Shown in pieces: positions 8,716 through 17,361 of a DNA stretch of 64,000 bases; the first letter of the stretch is position 1, and the number at the start of each line of letters is the position of its first letter. The DNA lies in contig NZ_SACS01000008.1 in assembly GCF_004005945.1 (NCBI RefSeq), positions 1 to 64,000 of the forward strand, given 5' to 3'. The notes under the pieces were generated by a model, which saw only the letters and a program-made list of their open reading frames with translations, was not told the DNA's origin and made no database searches. A program made the translations under genes and the position numbers. Origin of the DNA: Rheinheimera riviphila (GTDB lineage: Bacteria; Pseudomonadota; Gammaproteobacteria; Enterobacterales; Alteromonadaceae).

Positions 8716-9511
8716 GCTGATCACCTTCCAAAAACTGCAGGCTTTCCTGGATTAACAGTGCCACCGGCAAAGGCTCTTGCTGTAGCCAAAACGCCGGTAA
8801 CGCCAACAACTTTTGGCTGCTGGTCGCTGCGTCTGCATCAATCTGCAGCCAGGCATTGGTGGCAGGGATTGGCAGTTGTGGCAAGGTCGAGAGTTCCAGC
8901 CAGCATAGGGTGTGATGTTGCCACTGGCTGAGGTCTGGTTTAAGTGCATTGATCTGGCGATAAAATTTCGGAGTGATGCTGTAACCGGCAATGTCGACCG
9001 CTAGGTCCTTGTCCAGCAACTGTGAGGCCGAAGGCGCTTTTTCCGCTTGCAGTAAATTGCTGGCTTGATGTTGGCGGAACAGCTGCTGTAAAAATTTCTG
9101 ACAATCAAGCTGCGGCTGCCACAACAAGAGCTTTCCGGGCTTGATCTGTTGCATCAAAGCCGGCCACATCCCAAGTAACTGCAACGCGCCAAAGCGACAA
9201 GCCAGCAGATGAACCGGCTGTGGTAGTTTGGCACTTTCGAGCCACTGACATAAATCCTGCTGCCACAGGTTGAGGTCACTATCGCTGAAATCGCCCTGGC
9301 TATCGCCGGTGCCATAAAAGTCCGGCAAATAGCAGGTCCAACCGTTAGCTGCAAGTTGTTGGCACAGTTCACTGAATAGTCTTCGGCTGCGATTGGCTTC
9401 TTCGGCGAACGGCGGCAAAATCAGCAAAGTCTGACCGTTAGGGGTTGTGCTTTGCCAGCGAGTCATTAACCACCAGCCCAGTTGTCCTTGTTGATATTCG
9501 GCGTTAATCAT
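8708..9511 (-). CDS. Alpha/beta hydrolase-fold protein 2, exosortase A system-associated
   Basis: Predicted 267 residues, resembling TIGR03101. It begins with the family-typical LPPFAEEANRSRR block (about residues 32-44), then DFYGTGDSQGDF and LWQQDL. The nucleophile elbow reads ACRFG, with Arg106 where Ser or Cys would be, and no clear catalytic His is seen, so the protein may not be a hydrolase. ATG 9511 overlaps the preceding gene's stop by 8 bp and its own stop overlaps hydrolase 1. The tight pairing suggests that the two proteins work together. Confidence 0.82.
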   Translation of the reverse strand: MINAEYQQGQLGWWLMTRWQSTTPNGQTLLILPPFAEEANRSRRLFSELCQQLAANGWTCYLPDFYGTGDSQGDFSDSDLNLWQQDLCQWLESAKLPQPVHLLACRFGALQLLGMWPALMQQIKPGKLLLWQPQLDCQKFLQQLFRQHQASNLLQAEKAPSASQLLDKDLAVDIAGYSITPKFYRQINALKPDLSQWQHHTLCWLELSTLPQLPIPATNAWLQIDADAATSSQKLLALPAFWLQQEPLPVALLIQESLQFLEGDQHD

Positions 9512-10700
9512 GTTGCGATCCGGGTGCTTGAATTAACTGCCGTCTCTGCCGCAACGTACTCAACTGGCGCAACTTGCAGCGAAACCCTTGTGTCAGATAT
9601 TGCAGCCAACCACTGAGGCTTTGGCAATGAAACAAGTCCAGCTGCAGCAGCGGCAAACATTCATCCATCCACTGCGCTTTGTAGTCATCGTTGCCGGTTA
9701 AAAAGTCGATGTTGGTGACGTTGTCCTGCGTCATCACCTCATCAATCATCGCTGCCATCAGCACAGTGCCCGGCGATAGTGTATCAAATGCTTGATCCTG
9801 CGAAAGTTTGACGATAGCCGCCTGTTGTTGCTGCACCAGCCAGAACTGAAAAGCGACCGGCTGATCATTGATGAGCAGCAGCCCCAGCCGCAATTGGCCT
9901 TGCTGACTGCTAAATTCCAGCAACCAGTTGATAAAATCCGGACTTGGCTCTGGTTGTTTCCAGCTGCGCTGATAAATATGCCAATAACTTGCCAGTAACT
10001 CTGGCGTCAGTTGGCGGTGAATTTGAATGGCGGCACCTTGTTGCAGCAGTTTTTTCTTCTTGCGCCGAATGGTGTTCACCAGCTGCGACTGGCGTTGTTG
10101 CCAATAGTCGGTATGGTTTGTTGCTGCGGCGCGCCAGTTGTGGCCAAAAGGCGAGACCAAAGTTTTTATGCTGGCTGGGCATTGCTGCTGAACCTGTGTC
10201 GCAGTGGTCTGCGAAAGCGGTTGTAACCGCAGTTGCTGCCATTGTGGCCACAATGTCGATATTGCTGCAACGAGTAGTGGCCATAGTTTGGTCTGTTTTA
10301 GCGGTGCAATGCCGGAGCTGAGAGCAGGCACAAAATCTGGCATCAGCGGCGCAAATTCCGGACTGTAATAATTACTCAGCGCCAACAAACTGTGGCTATC
10401 GTCACTGGTCCGAAGCGGCAGCAAAACCAGCAACTGCTGATGGTGGTAAATCTGCAAAAGCAAATAGCGGCTGCCTTGGTTGACACCGTTTTGCTGCTCA
10501 AACTGTTTGAGCTGTGAAAACCAGCGGAGTTGTTGTAACCAGGGCCAACCGCTTGCAGCAGCCGGTTCTAGGCTCGCAACCGTCTGCTCGTCCGGCCAGT
10601 CGCCTGCGCAATGATACAAGATGCCATCAAGGTTAAAGCCAGGCCGTGATCCGGTAGCTGGCGAACCGATATGCTCTGTGGATTCAGCGTGTTGTGTCAT
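9504..10700 (-). CDS. GNAT/BioF2-like acyltransferase family protein
   Basis: Predicted 398 residues with a C-terminal acetyltransferase-like (Acetyltransf_6/BioF2-like, FemAB-related) fold. Recognisable parts are a basic helix NTIRRKKKKLLQQG, the TPELLASYWHIYQRSWK block, LLINDQPVAFQFWL, and a closing DFLTGNDDYKAQW. It probably transfers an acyl or aminoacyl group. The ATG at 10700 is preferred over an upstream TTG; it overlaps the previous gene by 17 bp. It sits in a four-gene coupled unit with an ATP-grasp protein and hydrolases 1 and 2. Confidence 0.72.
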   Translation of the reverse strand: MTQHAESTEHIGSPATGSRPGFNLDGILYHCAGDWPDEQTVASLEPAAASGWPWLQQLRWFSQLKQFEQQNGVNQGSRYLLLQIYHHQQLLVLLPLRTSDDSHSLLALSNYYSPEFAPLMPDFVPALSSGIAPLKQTKLWPLLVAAISTLWPQWQQLRLQPLSQTTATQVQQQCPASIKTLVSPFGHNWRAAATNHTDYWQQRQSQLVNTIRRKKKKLLQQGAAIQIHRQLTPELLASYWHIYQRSWKQPEPSPDFINWLLEFSSQQGQLRLGLLLINDQPVAFQFWLVQQQQAAIVKLSQDQAFDTLSPGTVLMAAMIDEVMTQDNVTNIDFLTGNDDYKAQWMDECLPLLQLDLFHCQSLSGWLQYLTQGFRCKLRQLSTLRQRRQLIQAPGSQHD

Positions 10701-11763
10701 GGCCTCGCAACCATTGATCAACCCGTTTGAGTGGCAAATCAATCCGGGCGCAGCCAATCTGATCCGGTTTGACGTTCAGTTCAATCATCTTCGGGCCATC
10801 GACCGCAATCGCCACATCAACGCCCGCTACATTGACATGCGGAAATGCCTGTAGTGCACGTGCGGCTAATGCCAGACATTCTGGCCAGAACGGCAGTTGT
10901 ACATCGGTGATTTGACCGCCGGTATCGGGGTGACAGCTGGTTTGTAACAGCGGATTTTTGGCGTTGGCGGCATATTGTAAAATACCGCTGCTGATATCGA
11001 CCGGGCAGCACATACCGCCGCTGCTGGTATTATCAACCAGACTGCCTTTACGGCCAACCCGTAAAAAAGCGCCGCCAATTTTCACTTCACCACGCGCCTG
11101 ATACAGCCAGATACGCAAGGTATTCACCGAATGTGGGTTAATGGCCGACAACACCGGATGTTGTTGTAAATAATGCTCAACGATATAGCCATCAGGATTT
11201 TCTGCGGCGAGCTGCCACCAATCACTGATTTCGGTAATGGCGTTGCTAAATGGGTGGGTGAACAGCAGTCGGTCATGAAATTCGATGTTAAAAGCGGCAA
11301 AACCAGCACCGCCGTAACCTTCAACTGGTTTTAGACAGATACGCTGGCCGACATGTAGTTGGCAAAGCCTTATAAAATCATCGAGGGTACAGAGGGGTTG
11401 TCCGGACTTCTGTACACCAGCGCGATGGTGCAAAAAACCAATAAATTCTGGCGTAGGCACTGCCAACAGTTGTAAAACAGCTTTTTCCACCACTTTATGC
11501 TGTGAAGTCTTTTGATAAGGCCGACTGTTCCAGCGGTCGATAAAGTTGTTATATTCCTTTTTATTTGTATGTAACCACTTGTCTTTAAATGGAATTTCCG
11601 GACGCCACCAACGTGCCTGCAGGTAATAACCGGGTCCGATATCGCGAAAAATAAACAATAGGATCATTTCCAGCAGTTGTCGCCATCTTGGCAACGACGG
11701 AAACTGTTGTGCATTGAGGTGCAGAAATTTCCAGGCATTTTTTACGTCGGTTAACACTTGCAT
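10684..11763 (-). CDS. Sugar-transfer-associated ATP-grasp protein
   Basis: Predicted 359 residues, resembling the ATPgrasp_ST family (alpha-L-glutamate-ligase-like). ICLKPVEGYGGAGF carries the ATP-binding lysine and glycine loop, YIVEHYLQQHP is the next strand, and VDVAIAVDGPKMIELNVKPD near the C-terminus supplies Mg/ATP-binding acidic and Asn residues. It would ligate a carboxylate to an amine using ATP. First gene of the 11763-to-7810 minus-strand unit; start ATG with GGAT upstream. A role in adding an amino acid to the polysaccharide is plausible but unproven. Confidence 0.75.
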   Translation of the reverse strand: MQVLTDVKNAWKFLHLNAQQFPSLPRWRQLLEMILLFIFRDIGPGYYLQARWWRPEIPFKDKWLHTNKKEYNNFIDRWNSRPYQKTSQHKVVEKAVLQLLAVPTPEFIGFLHHRAGVQKSGQPLCTLDDFIRLCQLHVGQRICLKPVEGYGGAGFAAFNIEFHDRLLFTHPFSNAITEISDWWQLAAENPDGYIVEHYLQQHPVLSAINPHSVNTLRIWLYQARGEVKIGGAFLRVGRKGSLVDNTSSGGMCCPVDISSGILQYAANAKNPLLQTSCHPDTGGQITDVQLPFWPECLALAARALQAFPHVNVAGVDVAIAVDGPKMIELNVKPDQIGCARIDLPLKRVDQWLRGHDTTR

Positions 11764-11986
11764 AAGACATCCGGTTCAAGTAGCTGACACCATGTGTAAA
11801 GGTGTTTAAAAACAGCAAGTTTTGGCGTATGGGCTACAAAGAAACAGCCTATGGCAAGATTAAAGAGTTTTGGGCAGGCTGTAAAGAATTGCGCAAACTG
11901 CGGATTCAACCCGAACTAAAGCCAGATGTGGCATACTAAGGGTCTACAGCGGTAAATTCTGTTTTGCTAATTGAAGGGAAGGCCAC

Positions 11987-14959
11987 ATGATCCGGGGAAT
12001 TTTTATAGCCATGTTGGGCTTGTTCAGTTTAAGTGGTTGCGGCGGTGGCGAAACCACAGCTGAAACACCAACACCACCGACGCCAGTAAGCGTAAAAACC
12101 GTACAGCTGGCGATCAACGGATCCGGCGCCGTCCAAAGCTCCACCGGCCAAACCTGTCGCGTAAACTGCATCATCGAAACCCAAAGTAGCAGTTTGCAAT
12201 TAGAACCCAAAGCAGATGACGGCGCGCAGTTTGCCGGCTGGTTAAACGATTGCAACGGCACCGCCGCCTGTACTCTCAACCTCAGTTCAGTCAGCAAAGC
12301 GAACGCCACAGCGGTGTTTCAGCCACGGCCGGTTATGCTTAAAGTGGTTGTGATTGGCACCGGACAAGTGCAGATCAGTGGTCAGCAGTTACCATGCCGT
12401 GAACAATGTGAATATCCAATTCCATTTGGCACGACACTCACCTTTACCGCCAGCCCGCTCAGCGGGGCTACCTTCGGCAGTTGGAGCAGCCTTTGTGGTA
12501 ATGCCCAGGGCCAAAGTTGTACTGCAACCATTAATCAACCACAGACTTTAACCGTTACGTTTGACCCTCCTGTTGCGCAGCAAGCCGTCACGTTAAATGT
12601 GATAGGGCTTGGCAAAATCACCTCAACTGCATTAAACACCCCTTGTACCGGCAGTTGCAGTGTGAATGTACCCGCCGGCACAGTGCTGGCATTGAATGCG
12701 GTACCGGATGCGGCGCAGCAGTTTGTGGGCTGGAGTGATCCATGTCAGGCATTGCCGGCTTGTTCGCTGACTGTCACGGCACCTGTAACCCTGACCGCGC
12801 GTTTTGCACCCATAGCGACGTCCCAGGTCGATGACAGCAACTTTGTTACTGTGACCAATCCGCAAAGCACCGCGCTGCAGAATTATCCACTACAGTTTGC
12901 CCGGCCTTTTGTCGCTGGCGAAATTGCCCAGTTCCCGCAGTTGACGCTGAATGGTCAACCATTACCAACGCAGGCAGATGTGAAACAACGCCACCCGGAT
13001 GGCTCAGTGCGACATGCCATCATCAGCACTGTACTCCCAACCGTTGCCGCCGGCGCTTCACTGAAGCTGAATTTTATCAACCAGGCGACGGGGCGGCAGC
13101 AAGGCGCGCCAAACAAAACCGCCATGTTAGCAGCGAATTACAACTTTGATGCAACGATTGAAGCGAAGTTTGCCGATCTGCCGCTGCACGCTGTTTCGGC
13201 CAGAGCAATGTTGCAGCAGGATAAATTCAGCTACTGGACTCAGGGCGATATCGCCACCACTATTTTACTGGTTGATCATAGCGTCGATCGGCCGTTCGAC
13301 TTTGGGGCTGATCAGCATCGTTCAGTGCGACCGGCATTTTATGCGACATTCTGGCCAGCGCTAAACAAGGTGCAAGTGCGATATGTCGGCGAAATTACCA
13401 ATTCGTTGGTGTTGCAGGATCAACTGTACGATGTAACGCTTAAGGGCGGTCAGCTCAATCCGGCAGTGCTTTATCAACAAGCGGCCTTACCGCATCAGGC
13501 AATGACCCGTTGGACCCGGCAGTTCTGGCTTGGCGAACAGCTGCCGGTGGTATCGTTAAATCATCAGCTGGCCTATTTGAGTAAAACGCGGCTGGTGCCT
13601 AATTTTGATAGCAGTCGCGAAATCTCTGACGCTACCATTCAAACCCAATATCAAAGCTGGGAAAATAAAGACAGTGCACTTTATGACGGCGGATTGTGGG
13701 CAAAACCAATGGCGAATGCCGGTGGCCGGCCTGATCTTGGTTTATACCCGGCTTGGACAGTGCGTTGGTTCTATTCCGGAGACTGGCGTTTGACTGAAAT
13801 TGCATTACGCCAGGCAGAACTCAGTGGTTCCTGGCCGTTTCATGTGCGGGAAGGCGATGCCAGCCGTACCTTTGATGAAGCAAAAACTGTTAGTGGTTTA
13901 GGTAAAATTCTGTCGATTAACCAAGGTGGTCGGCCTACGGCCTGGATCCCAAGGCTGAACTGGCATGAAACGGCGGCCAATGACAAAATCCAGCCGCTTG
14001 TGCCTTTGGTTAATTCCGGCTGGCGGCCAGATGTACCCCATCATCCTGATTTGGCATCCGGCCAGTACCTGTTGACCGGTGATTATTATTTCCTGGAACA
14101 AAGTTTGTTTTCAGCGGCTTATACCACGATGGACAACAACGCCGCCGCTAAAAGCTCAACTTTAGGCCGTGGCCCAACCGGTAGCGAAGGTGCGTTGTAT
14201 TCTGGCGAAACCAGAGGCCAGGGCTGGGCATTGCGTACCAGAGTTCACACCGCCTCCATTACGCCAGATGCGATGCCGGAGCAGCAGTATTTTGTGAGCT
14301 TGACCAACAAAGCGTTAGCGATTTGGGAAGGGATGTACAACGTCACTGATACGCCGAACAAAGACAACGCACTGTGGACATTCGGCCGTAACACCATAGC
14401 CCCAAAAGAATTTGTGTATGCGGCGGGCGCGGTGTCGCCGTTGGGGCAGTGGGTGCATGGCGATAAATTTGCGACCAGTTATGTCAGTGAATATTACGAT
14501 ATGAGCAAAACAGCCAATGGCGCCTCGCCGTGGATGACGCACATTGTGGTGTTGGCGCTCGGGCGTGCGGAAGAGTTAGGTTTTGCTGCAGGACCAATGA
14601 AACGTTTTGTCGGTCGGGTGCTGGCTGGACCAGCACTAGAAACCGGTTTTGCACTGGAATTATTGTCTGCCTACCGGCAACCAAGCATTACTCAGCCTGA
14701 TGGAGGCTGGTATCAAAGTTGGTTGGCGGTGCAGGATGGCTATTTGCCAGCCTATCGATTAGAGACATTTAATCGTTATCAATTAGGTGGTTATATTGAT
14801 GCCGAGTTTGGATACGATGTGATGGTGTGGGGCACTGCTTCTTATGTCACTGATCTGCCGGGCGGCGAAATTGTCTGGCAGTTTTATCATAACCGCTTAA
14901 AAGACCGGATCAGTTTTAACAACAATCCGAAATGGGCAATTTTACCGCGGCGTGATTAA
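11987..14959 (+). CDS. Large secreted lipoprotein with three Cys-paired beta repeats
   Basis: Predicted 990 residues. The signal peptide ends in the lipobox SLSGC (Cys18). Three tandem modules of about 80 residues follow (roughly 36-112, 113-200, 201-280), each with a GxG start, a four-Cys pattern, a central FxGW or FGSW and a terminal VTF/ARF strand, like divergent InlB B-type or bacterial Ig-like repeats. The C-terminal 700 residues are a separate domain containing HPDGSVRHAIIS and many Trp/Tyr residues. It loosely recalls exo-rhamnogalacturonan-lyase-like (YetA/PcRGLX) proteins, but I cannot name it firmly. Start ATG with a strong GAAGGGAAGG upstream. Probably a surface protein acting on or holding the EPS. 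Confidence 0.7.
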   Translation: MIRGIFIAMLGLFSLSGCGGGETTAETPTPPTPVSVKTVQLAINGSGAVQSSTGQTCRVNCIIETQSSSLQLEPKADDGAQFAGWLNDCNGTAACTLNLSSVSKANATAVFQPRPVMLKVVVIGTGQVQISGQQLPCREQCEYPIPFGTTLTFTASPLSGATFGSWSSLCGNAQGQSCTATINQPQTLTVTFDPPVAQQAVTLNVIGLGKITSTALNTPCTGSCSVNVPAGTVLALNAVPDAAQQFVGWSDPCQALPACSLTVTAPVTLTARFAPIATSQVDDSNFVTVTNPQSTALQNYPLQFARPFVAGEIAQFPQLTLNGQPLPTQADVKQRHPDGSVRHAIISTVLPTVAAGASLKLNFINQATGRQQGAPNKTAMLAANYNFDATIEAKFADLPLHAVSARAMLQQDKFSYWTQGDIATTILLVDHSVDRPFDFGADQHRSVRPAFYATFWPALNKVQVRYVGEITNSLVLQDQLYDVTLKGGQLNPAVLYQQAALPHQAMTRWTRQFWLGEQLPVVSLNHQLAYLSKTRLVPNFDSSREISDATIQTQYQSWENKDSALYDGGLWAKPMANAGGRPDLGLYPAWTVRWFYSGDWRLTEIALRQAELSGSWPFHVREGDASRTFDEAKTVSGLGKILSINQGGRPTAWIPRLNWHETAANDKIQPLVPLVNSGWRPDVPHHPDLASGQYLLTGDYYFLEQSLFSAAYTTMDNNAAAKSSTLGRGPTGSEGALYSGETRGQGWALRTRVHTASITPDAMPEQQYFVSLTNKALAIWEGMYNVTDTPNKDNALWTFGRNTIAPKEFVYAAGAVSPLGQWVHGDKFATSYVSEYYDMSKTANGASPWMTHIVVLALGRAEELGFAAGPMKRFVGRVLAGPALETGFALELLSAYRQPSITQPDGGWYQSWLAVQDGYLPAYRLETFNRYQLGGYIDAEFGYDVMVWGTASYVTDLPGGEIVWQFYHNRLKDRISFNNNPKWAILPRRD

Positions 14960-14990
14960 AATCGATTGTGGTACCCACTGACCAGAATCG

Positions 14991-15018
14991 AATGCTGTAG
15001 AAAAAAATGCTGTAGAAA
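14991..15018 (+). repeat. Short direct repeat between lipoprotein and propeller genes
   Basis: The 13-mer AATGCTGTAGAAA occurs at 14991-15003 and again at 15006-15018, just before the ribosome-binding site of the propeller gene. Probably a replication-slippage product; no known function. Confidence 0.6.
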
Positions 15019-15050
15019 CAAAAAACGCAGAGCAAACAAAAAAGGACCTG

Positions 15051-16184
15051 ATGTTGGCGCGAAATGATGTGATACATGAGCAGGCTGTGGCTAAAAACAT
15101 TGTGGTTGACCAAGGCATGGTCGTGCATTGGTCTGATCAACACAGCTGTTTATGTAGCAAAGACTTATCCATTTATCGTTTTGACTATCAAAGCAAGCAG
15201 CTGAAGTTTTTATGCCAGTTACCGGCCAAAGATCAAAGCCTGAAAGGCCAGTTCAAGTACAGACTCGCCCGCAGTGCTTTGGTGCAGCTGTTACGCCCCT
15301 CGGCCGGTATCGGCCATCTATTGCAACTTGCCAATGGTGATATTCTGGTGGTATTTGACCGGGTGTACCTGTGCCAAAACCTGCCGCAAGGTTATCAGGT
15401 GAAGGTGCTGCCGTCGGCAGACTTTGGGCGTTTTGCCACGCCGTTACGCGGTGGTTTGGCGGTGCATGAACAAAGTCAGTTGGTTTATTTCGGGGAATAC
15501 CTGAATGGGCATAGCCGGGACATTCGGATCATCCGGGTTGATCCGCAGGCAGGCACGACCACCTGCTGCTGGCAGTTTAGCCGCGCCGAAATTAAGCATG
15601 TGCATGCCATACATTACGATCGGTATCGGAACCGGCTTTGGGTGCTGACCGGTGACACCGACCAAGAATCAGCCTTTTATTACTCCGACGATGAATTTCA
15701 AACTTTGCATAAATTTGCCGGTGGCAGCCAGCAATGGCGGGCTATTGCGTTGCTGATTTATCCGGATGCTATTGAATGGGGCATGGACGCCGGCCAGGAC
15801 GCTGCAGCTGACTGTATCAATAAAATTTACCGTTATCATTTTGCGACTGCTGAAGTAACTGAACAAGCCATCGTCGGGAATCCGGTATATGCAGCTGTGG
15901 CGCAGGCGGATGGTGCTGCGGTCATGGCGACCAGCTTTGAGCCAAAACGGCTGCAGGCGACCATCCCTTGTGCCGAATTATGGTATCGGTCTGCCACAGG
16001 ACCTTGGCACAGTATTGCAAAATTCGAATATGAAAAACGACAGCGCAGTGGTGTCAGTTTGTATGGCATGGTGTATTTGCCCAGAGGCGAATTACCGGCG
16101 AATCAAATCATGGCTACGCCGGTTAATAGCCAGACCGACGATTATTGTGCCATGTTGTTGCAAGGTCCATTTACCAATAACTAA
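15051..16184 (+). CDS. Hypothetical beta-propeller-like protein
   Basis: Predicted 377 residues, no signal peptide seen. Several blade-like strands with turns occur (LLQLANGDILVVFD, LVYFGEYLNGHSRDIRI, NRLWVLTGDTDQESAFYYSDD, QWRAIALLIYPDAIEWGMD), the pattern of BNR/sialidase-type or Kelch-like propellers. No catalytic motif recognised. ATG has AAAAAAGGA upstream and lies 91 bp after the lipoprotein gene on the same strand, so they may be co-transcribed. Related proteins of unknown function occur in other polysaccharide loci, to my recollection. Confidence 0.65.
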   Translation: MLARNDVIHEQAVAKNIVVDQGMVVHWSDQHSCLCSKDLSIYRFDYQSKQLKFLCQLPAKDQSLKGQFKYRLARSALVQLLRPSAGIGHLLQLANGDILVVFDRVYLCQNLPQGYQVKVLPSADFGRFATPLRGGLAVHEQSQLVYFGEYLNGHSRDIRIIRVDPQAGTTTCCWQFSRAEIKHVHAIHYDRYRNRLWVLTGDTDQESAFYYSDDEFQTLHKFAGGSQQWRAIALLIYPDAIEWGMDAGQDAAADCINKIYRYHFATAEVTEQAIVGNPVYAAVAQADGAAVMATSFEPKRLQATIPCAELWYRSATGPWHSIAKFEYEKRQRSGVSLYGMVYLPRGELPANQIMATPVNSQTDDYCAMLLQGPFTNN

Positions 16185-16212
16185 TGCCGTGGAAGTGCAT
16201 CATTTCTGGGTA

Positions 16213-17361
16213 CTACGATGACACAAGCCGCTGATCAAGCAAGCGCAACTGGTTGAGCAGGGTGGTAAGTTCCGCTGGTTGCAACCCTTGCCACGGAAGT
16301 TCCAGTAAACCGGAAGTCATGCTGCCATCAAAACTTTGGCTGCTATTGCCATAGGTGGTTTTGGTTTTGATGCCGAGTTCCAAACAGGTTTTGGCAAGTT
16401 TGGCTGGTGCGACCTTGGGTGATCGTACAATTAATCTGGTCAAATAGCGGCCAGCCTGTAACTGTGGAAACTGCAACTGCTCTAAACCGGCCAGTGCTTC
16501 TGCGGCAATTGTCGCTTGTTGTTGTAAGTATTTGACGCGACTTGGTAAAGTTTCAAACTGCTTCAGCGCGACTGCCGCATCAGGTGCTGCTATGGCATAA
16601 CCATCGGCATAAGATGTTGCGACAGTCCGGCCCAACTTTTTGCGCAGCAGTTGGCTCAGTCGCTGTAGGTAATAGTCGATACTATTGGCGATACCATCGT
16701 GCTGGTAACTGGCCCAAAAATGCCACAACGGCCACAGTCGGCTCCAGCCTGAGGTTGGTTTTAACGGCACATCGATGTTCAATGCAGCTGGATACAACAG
16801 CACGCCGCCTGAGCCTTGCACGCCACTGACAATGGTTTTCGCTTGGGCGAAGCTAATCACCCCAAAATCACCAAAAGTCCCCAGCAGTCTGCCATCGGCT
16901 TCGATACCGGCGACTTGCGCCGCATCGTCAATTAACAGCACCTGATGATGACGGCACATGGTTTCGATGTCACTGATAGCGGCGGCAGCACCGTACATAT
17001 GCGGTAAGATCACCGCCAGAGGTTGGCGTTCCAGCAACGCCGAAAGCGCCTGTGGGCACATATTCAGCTCGTGATTGACCGCCACCGCCATTCCGGTAAA
17101 CCCGGCGTCGGCAATCGCTTGTGGCACACTGGTACAAATATATTCCGGATAAAGCACCAGTTGGCGTTGTGGCTGCTGAGTTGCGGCATAACGCAACGCA
17201 ATACGAATACCGGCGCGGGCCGAATTAAGCAGCAGCACCTGGCGCTGATATTGTTGTGCCAGCTGTTGTTGTAGTTGTGGTATCGCTCGTTGACTGAACA
17301 AAGCTTTAAAAAAGGCTGCGAGTTCACCATTGTGCCAAAGTGCGACTTTAAATTTGATCAT
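16213..17361 (-). CDS. DegT/DnrJ/EryC1/StrS-type aminotransferase
   Basis: Predicted 382-residue PLP aminotransferase-fold protein. Family marks are LLNSARAGIRIALR near the N-terminus, LPHMYGAAAAISD, LIDDAAQVAGIE (PLP-interacting Asp) and SFAQAKTIVSGVQGSGG, where the Lys is the probable PLP lysine. The ATG at 17361 overlaps the stop of the preceding ATP-grasp gene by 4 bp (ATGA). It would make an amino sugar or related amine for the polysaccharide. Last gene of the long minus-strand EPS run. Confidence 0.85.
   Translation of the reverse strand: MIKFKVALWHNGELAAFFKALFSQRAIPQLQQQLAQQYQRQVLLLNSARAGIRIALRYAATQQPQRQLVLYPEYICTSVPQAIADAGFTGMAVAVNHELNMCPQALSALLERQPLAVILPHMYGAAAAISDIETMCRHHQVLLIDDAAQVAGIEADGRLLGTFGDFGVISFAQAKTIVSGVQGSGGVLLYPAALNIDVPLKPTSGWSRLWPLWHFWASYQHDGIANSIDYYLQRLSQLLRKKLGRTVATSYADGYAIAAPDAAVALKQFETLPSRVKYLQQQATIAAEALAGLEQLQFPQLQAGRYLTRLIVRSPKVAPAKLAKTCLELGIKTKTTYGNSSQSFDGSMTSGLLELPWQGLQPAELTTLLNQLRLLDQRLVSS

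Noticed and set aside
11829-11939. A 36-residue plus-strand ORF (starts MGYKETAYGKIKEF) in the gap before the large lipoprotein gene
   Set aside because: No ribosome-binding site, no signal or recognisable motif, and it ends about 45 bp before a gene with a strong start. Could be chance; kept only as a note.
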